64,000 nucleotides of DNA, taken from the NCBI GenBank assembly GCA_039819545.1, contig JBCBRS010000006.1:62001-126000 (forward strand), in the 5' to 3' direction. The first letter of the stretch is position 1, and every line of letters starts with the position of its first letter. Shown here piece by piece: positions 60,276 through 64,000 of this stretch. A program made the position numbers and the translations under genes. The DNA comes from CALLPQ01 sp039819545 (GTDB lineage: Bacteria > Pseudomonadota > Alphaproteobacteria > Caulobacterales > Parvularculaceae). The notes under the pieces were generated by a model that saw only the letters and a list, made by a program, of their open reading frames with translations, had not been told where the DNA came from and did not search any database.

Positions 60276-60995
60276 ATGGATACACCGCAGATTCTCGTCG
60301 TTGATGATGAGCAAAAGACCGTTGAACTCGTTGCTGATTTGCTCGAGCGCCATCATATGCGCGTATACTCAGCCAATTCAGTGAGCGAGGCCGAAGCAAG
60401 CCTCAACGCGTATCAAATTGACCTCATCGTTCTTGATGTGATGATGCCGGGTGAAGATGGCGTTAGCTTTTGCCGCCGCTTGCGCCAGGATTCCACGATC
60501 CCCATCCTTATGCTCTCAGCAATGGGAGATGACGTTGATCGCATTATTGGTCTTGAAATGGGTGCAGATGATTATTTGGCAAAACCCTTCAACCCACGAG
60601 AGCTTATTGCGCGTATCCGAACAATATTGCGGCGCGCACCCGCAATTCAGCAAATCGAACACCATGACAAACAAGTCTCATTTGCTTTCAACCAATTTAC
60701 TCTCAACCCAGACACGCGAACCCTTCAAGAGGACGATTCCATTGTTGAGCTAACCTCCGGTGAATTTGCTGTTTTGCTGGCGCTTGTTGAACGTGCCCCG
60801 CGCATTCTCAGCCGTGACCAGCTATTAGAATATTCGCGCGGTGCAGCCGCGAACCCTTTTGATCGCAGTATAGATACGCATATAAGCCGTCTACGAAGTA
60901 AATTAGAGAAAAATACGCGTCGCCCTGAGCTTATTAAAACAGTGCGCAATCTTGGCTATGCCTTTGCTGCAACGGTAGAAAAGGTATCGGAATGA
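60276..60995 (+). CDS. OmpR-family response regulator
   Basis: 239 residues: receiver domain with phosphoacceptor Asp54 (LIVLDVMMPGEDG), the acidic pair in VVDDEQKT and the Lys in DDYLAKPFNPREL; then an OmpR winged helix (VELTSGEFAVLLALVERAPR, SIDTHISRLRSKLEK). No Shine-Dalgarno sequence is clear before the ATG. It overlaps the kinase gene by 4 nt (ATGA). The 233-bp gap to the divergent EF-hand gene should hold both promoters; no repeat operator stood out. Confidence 0.93.
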   Translation: MDTPQILVVDDEQKTVELVADLLERHHMRVYSANSVSEAEASLNAYQIDLIVLDVMMPGEDGVSFCRRLRQDSTIPILMLSAMGDDVDRIIGLEMGADDYLAKPFNPRELIARIRTILRRAPAIQQIEHHDKQVSFAFNQFTLNPDTRTLQEDDSIVELTSGEFAVLLALVERAPRILSRDQLLEYSRGAAANPFDRSIDTHISRLRSKLEKNTRRPELIKTVRNLGYAFAATVEKVSE

Positions 60996-62353
60996 TGCGA
61001 TTGAATTCCCTACTCCAGCGATCCCTGTTTCTGCAGGTGTCGTTGATAATTGCGACTTCTCTATTTCTATTCATTGTCCTGATGCAATTCATGCTTCAAA
61101 CATCTTTGGTGTTTCGTCTGTTTCCGTCAGTTATGGAGCGTCATGCGCGCGCGACATCTGAATTGGTCTTTTTACTGGAGAACAATACTGAACAGAGCAT
61201 AACACCTATTTTGTTATCGTCATTTTCAAGCTCTAGTCGCAAAGCATTGACCAGGGAAAGCTTTCCCGAAACATCAACGCGTTCAAGAATACTTGGACGG
61301 CCTTTTGTTACGAAAGTCCCATCGCAATATTTCATTGGAGAACGCGATATCCGTTTTCGTATGGTTGGCGTCAGAGAACTTCACAGGATCAATCAGCGTG
61401 ATCACGTTAAGCCGATAACAGCGATTTCTGCTCTGGAGGTTTCCGTTCGAATGGAAGACGGATCTATCTTATCGGTGTTATCATCGCCAGTGGCGATTTT
61501 TGGCGCTTCCAATAGTGCTTTGTTGATGTTTGCGATAGGTTTATCCTTGCTCACCAGCATTTTGGGTATACGTCTCGCCTTTAGGCCATTACATCGCCTC
61601 GAAACGGCGGCGCATTCCGTTGGACTGACCAGCAAACCATTCATCGTAGAGGAAGAGGGAACAGAAGATTTACGCCGTGTCACGCGTGCCCTGAATAATA
61701 TGCAAGTGCGCGTGCAAGGCCTGTTGGCCGATCGATCAAAAATGCTTGCGGCGTTGGCACACGACATAAGAACCGGCCTGACTCATGTAAAACTAAGGCT
61801 TGACCAGGTTGATGCTAAAACCGCCCCATTAATCATGGATGATGTCGAGCATATGGAGCGGTTGATCAGCGATATGCTGCTTTATGCCCGGGCGGAACAG
61901 CCAACCACGGAACCTGAATTGGTTGATATCTTGAGCTTCCTCAGAGAGTTCGCAGGTGCATTACCCTATTCAATCAGTACCGATCTTGGTTCGGAACAAT
62001 TCCTAACGGCGGCCGATCCTAACGCGCTGAAACGTGCGTTCAGTAATATTATCGACAATGCGCATATCTATGCTGACTCGATCACTTTACGCAGTCATCT
62101 TGACAACCACGGGCTCAATATTTTTGTCGATGATCTGGGCCCCGGCATCCCTGAAGATGATCTGGCGCGCATATTCGATCCATTTTATCGCGTTGAACCC
62201 TCCCGAAACCGAAATACTGGCGGAAGCGGCCTAGGACTGACGATTGCGCGCGCCCTGCTGAGCGCGCACGGTGCGACACTGACACTTTTTAACCGCGAGG
62301 GAGAAGGTCTGACAGCGCATATTCGTTTTCCAAGTACCCAGCGAGTGGATTGA
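60992..62353 (+). CDS. Sensor histidine kinase, partner of the OmpR-type regulator
   Basis: 453 residues. Membrane helices at about 13-37 and 172-195 enclose a periplasmic sensor of about 135 residues; a HAMP-like region (RPLHRLETAAHSVGL) leads to the H box LAALAHDIRTGLTHVKLRL with His257. Position 262 is Gly where the usual HDIRTP has Pro. The ATPase domain has NIIDNAHIYA (N box), DDLGPGIPEDDL (G1), FDPFYRVEPSRN and GGSGLGLTIA (G2). The sensor domain resembles no family I know. Its stimulus could be calcium or an envelope state, given the divergent operon. Confidence 0.92.
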   Translation: MMRLNSLLQRSLFLQVSLIIATSLFLFIVLMQFMLQTSLVFRLFPSVMERHARATSELVFLLENNTEQSITPILLSSFSSSSRKALTRESFPETSTRSRILGRPFVTKVPSQYFIGERDIRFRMVGVRELHRINQRDHVKPITAISALEVSVRMEDGSILSVLSSPVAIFGASNSALLMFAIGLSLLTSILGIRLAFRPLHRLETAAHSVGLTSKPFIVEEEGTEDLRRVTRALNNMQVRVQGLLADRSKMLAALAHDIRTGLTHVKLRLDQVDAKTAPLIMDDVEHMERLISDMLLYARAEQPTTEPELVDILSFLREFAGALPYSISTDLGSEQFLTAADPNALKRAFSNIIDNAHIYADSITLRSHLDNHGLNIFVDDLGPGIPEDDLARIFDPFYRVEPSRNRNTGGSGLGLTIARALLSAHGATLTLFNREGEGLTAHIRFPSTQRVD

Positions 62354-62464
62354 GTACAGAGTTTTGTCTTGATCACTTATCACGCTGCCTTGATTGCGAT
62401 CTGAATGACTGATGCGGCTTTCCCCATCGCCACCACGCCGCGCTTGCCAACGGGTGAAAAACTG

Positions 62465-62570
62465 CCTATCCGCCTTTTCGTGTTGCGATGCAGCATGCTG
62501 CTGGGTACCCAGTCTAATTCACCGAAAAGCAACATCGGATAGGGCGGCGACCCGCATGTGGGCGTCCGGC
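62465..62570 (+). ncRNA. Candidate structured 5' leader of the SulP gene
   Basis: Consistent stems can be drawn. P1: CCTATCCG / CGGATAGG (62465-62472, 62536-62543). P2 inside it: CTTTTCG / CGAAAAG (62474-62480, 62523-62529). Two small hairpins, GCAG-CATG-CTGC (62490-62501) and CTGG-GTAC-CCAG (62501-62512), lie within P2, and a GC-rich hairpin follows near 62548-62566. TGTTGC / GCAACA (62481-62486, 62529-62534) is an alternative to P2. The element lies 27-130 bp before the start codon. A conserved RNA called sul1 has been reported before SulP-like genes in alphaproteobacteria; I cannot check whether this matches its consensus. Confidence 0.5.
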
Positions 62571-62596
62571 GCTGTTTGTACCCGTGGGATTTGATC

Positions 62597-64000
62597 ATGA
62601 AGGCCTTGCCCAGTCTGACAAGCGTGAACGAAATATGGGCCTTCAATATTCGCGGAGACCTTCTGGCCGGCCTCGTCGTGGCGCTGGCGCTGATCCCGGA
62701 AGCCATCGCTTTTTCGATCATCGCTGGTGTGGACCCCAAGGTTGGGCTCTACGCTTCTTTCTCCATCGCGGTGATCACGGCCTTTGTCGGTGGTCGGCCC
62801 GGTATGATTTCTGCGGCGACGGCGGCGACGGCCGTCTTGATGGTGACACTGGTGAAGGATCACGGCCTTCAATATCTGCTGGCGACCACCGTTCTGGCCG
62901 GTCTCCTCCAGATCGGTGCGGGCTATCTGCAGCTTGGGCAGCTGATGCGGTTTGTCTCGCGCTCGGTGCTGACGGGGTTCGTCAATGCGCTCGCCATCCT
63001 GATTTTCATGGCACAGATACCCGAACTGATCGGCGTGCCGTGGCTGACCTATCCGATGGTCGCCGCCGGTCTGGCGATCATCTACTTGTTCCCTTTCATC
63101 ACCAAGGCGATCCCCTCCCCGCTCGTTTGCATTCTGGCGCTGACCGCAATCACGATCGGCTTTGGCCTTGATGTGCGCACGGTAGGCGATATGGGCGCGC
63201 TGCCCGATGCGATGCCGGTATTTCTTATCCCCGACATTCCGCTGACCATCGAAACCTTGCAGATCATCTTTCCCTATGCGGTTGCCGTTGCGGTTGTCGG
63301 CCTGCTCGAATCCTTGATGACCGCGTCAATCGTGGATGAATTGACCGACACACCGAGCGACCGCAATCAGGAATGCATCGGACAGGGCGTTGCCAACACG
63401 GTTACCGGTTTTTTTGGCGGCATGGCGGGCTGCGCCATGATCGGCCAGTCGATCATCAACATAAAATCCGGCGGACGCGGTCGGCTCTCGACCCTGTCGG
63501 CCGGTATCTTCCTGCTCACCATGATCCTGCTGGTCGGCGATTGGGTCAGCCGCATCCCCATGCCCGCCCTCGTGGCCATCATGATCATGGTCTCAATCGG
63601 CACGTTCAGCTGGTCCTCGCTAAAGGCACTGCGGGTCCACCCGCGCAGTTCCTCCGCCGTTATGCTGGCCACGGTCGCGGGCGTAATTTTCAGCCACAAC
63701 CTCGCCATTGGCGTGTTGATCGGCGTTTTGCTGTCGGGCGTGTTTTTTGCGGGCAAAATCTCACAAGTCTTTCGCGTCACCTCGACCCTGTCCGCCGAGG
63801 GCCGCAAGCGCACCTACCGCGTCGAAGGGCAGCTTTTCTTTGCCTCAGTGGAGACGTTCAACGCCGCCTTTGATTTGAAAGAAGCGCTCGACGACGTCGT
63901 GATCGATGTGCAGGAGGCGCATATCTGGGATATCTCCAGCGTCGCCGCGCTCGACATGATCGTCCTGAAATTCCGCCGGGAGGGCGCGCGCGTCGAGTTG
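62597..64000 (+). CDS. SulP-family anion transporter with STAS domain, cut by window end
   Basis: SLC26A/SulP permease, read as an open frame of 468 codons from ATG 62597 to the window end. It opens with a cytoplasmic stretch, then the SulP start DLLAGLVVALALIPEAIAFS and about 10-12 membrane segments. NTVTGFFGGMAGCAMIGQSI, the substrate-site region, and LLESLMTASIVDELTDTPSD are typical. A C-terminal STAS domain begins near residue 390 and reaches AHIWDISSVAALDMIVLKF at the edge. It could carry sulfate or bicarbonate; family members of this type differ. A +1-frame ORF running through it is a shadow. Confidence 0.93.
   Translation, partial: MKALPSLTSVNEIWAFNIRGDLLAGLVVALALIPEAIAFSIIAGVDPKVGLYASFSIAVITAFVGGRPGMISAATAATAVLMVTLVKDHGLQYLLATTVLAGLLQIGAGYLQLGQLMRFVSRSVLTGFVNALAILIFMAQIPELIGVPWLTYPMVAAGLAIIYLFPFITKAIPSPLVCILALTAITIGFGLDVRTVGDMGALPDAMPVFLIPDIPLTIETLQIIFPYAVAVAVVGLLESLMTASIVDELTDTPSDRNQECIGQGVANTVTGFFGGMAGCAMIGQSIINIKSGGRGRLSTLSAGIFLLTMILLVGDWVSRIPMPALVAIMIMVSIGTFSWSSLKALRVHPRSSSAVMLATVAGVIFSHNLAIGVLIGVLLSGVFFAGKISQVFRVTSTLSAEGRKRTYRVEGQLFFASVETFNAAFDLKEALDDVVIDVQEAHIWDISSVAALDMIVLKFRREGARVEL

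Noticed and set aside
62584..63873. Overlapping ORFs of 195 and 166 residues
   Set aside because: Both are out of frame within the sulP gene, whose frame stays open with full SulP and STAS character.

Overview
The window reads as chromosome of an alphaproteobacterium with moderately high GC (judged by eye, not counted). Supporting evidence is the addB-addA pair followed by trxA and convergent with folC-accD-trpA, an mmcB gene carrying a GTTC-N7-GTTC SOS box, a moxR-DUF58-DUF4159 cluster, sdhCDA, and an adrenodoxin-type ferredoxin. I cannot name the genus. No rRNA, tRNA, CRISPR array, transposase or prophage gene was found. Genes are densely packed, with many 1-4 nt overlaps that suggest translationally coupled operons.

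Layout. 1-10.5 kb: 3' part of a long-form sppA (minus strand, cut by the window edge), a four-gene moxR / DUF58 / BatA-DUF4159 / glutamine-amidotransferase-like membrane operon, an unknown protein and a DUF3313-like secreted protein. 10.47-11.6 kb: an array of four 116-bp double-hairpin repeats plus two more copies that lie inside, and lengthen, an unknown ORF. 11.7-14.6 kb: queC-queE-queD (7-deazaguanine, queuosine precursor) and a DUF4349 protein. 14.7-20 kb: pheS and pheT, separated by a small membrane protein and a class II Fic AMPylase. 20.3-24.4 kb: arfB, an ABC-2 exporter, glyoxalase I and a membrane protein. 24.6-27.2 kb: sdhCDA without an adjacent sdhB. 27.5-30.3 kb: YbjN-like protein, LuxR solo, mmcB, and a [2Fe-2S] ferredoxin. 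30.4-40.1 kb: tsaE-amgK-murU-addB-addA-trxA, linking tRNA t6A synthesis, peptidoglycan recycling and double-strand break repair. 40.1-43.5 kb: trpA-accD-folC.

43.5-45.7 kb: a BlaI-type repressor, an M56 membrane protease and a secreted M23 peptidase behind a nested palindrome, which looks like a small cell-wall-sensing circuit. 46.5-48.7 kb: oxyR divergent from ahpC-ahpD with a readable promoter and a candidate OxyR site. 48.9-56.9 kb: lipoprotein and 2OG oxygenase, glycosyltransferase and START-like protein, argG, sdpR-sdpI with a strong operator palindrome, a methyltransferase, a TMEM175-like channel and rlmN. 57-62.4 kb: a visibly more AT-rich block with a four-gene envelope operon (EF-hand protein, sterol-desaturase-like hydroxylase, exported protein, beta-barrel) divergent from a two-component system. 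62.4-64 kb: a SulP anion transporter, cut by the window end, preceded by a leader with several mutually consistent stems.

The observations most worth following are a dispersed repeat of about 115 bp present twice with compensatory changes in its stems, the structured SulP leader, the BlaI/M56/M23 circuit, the Fic gene lodged between pheS and pheT, and the EF-hand/two-component locus.
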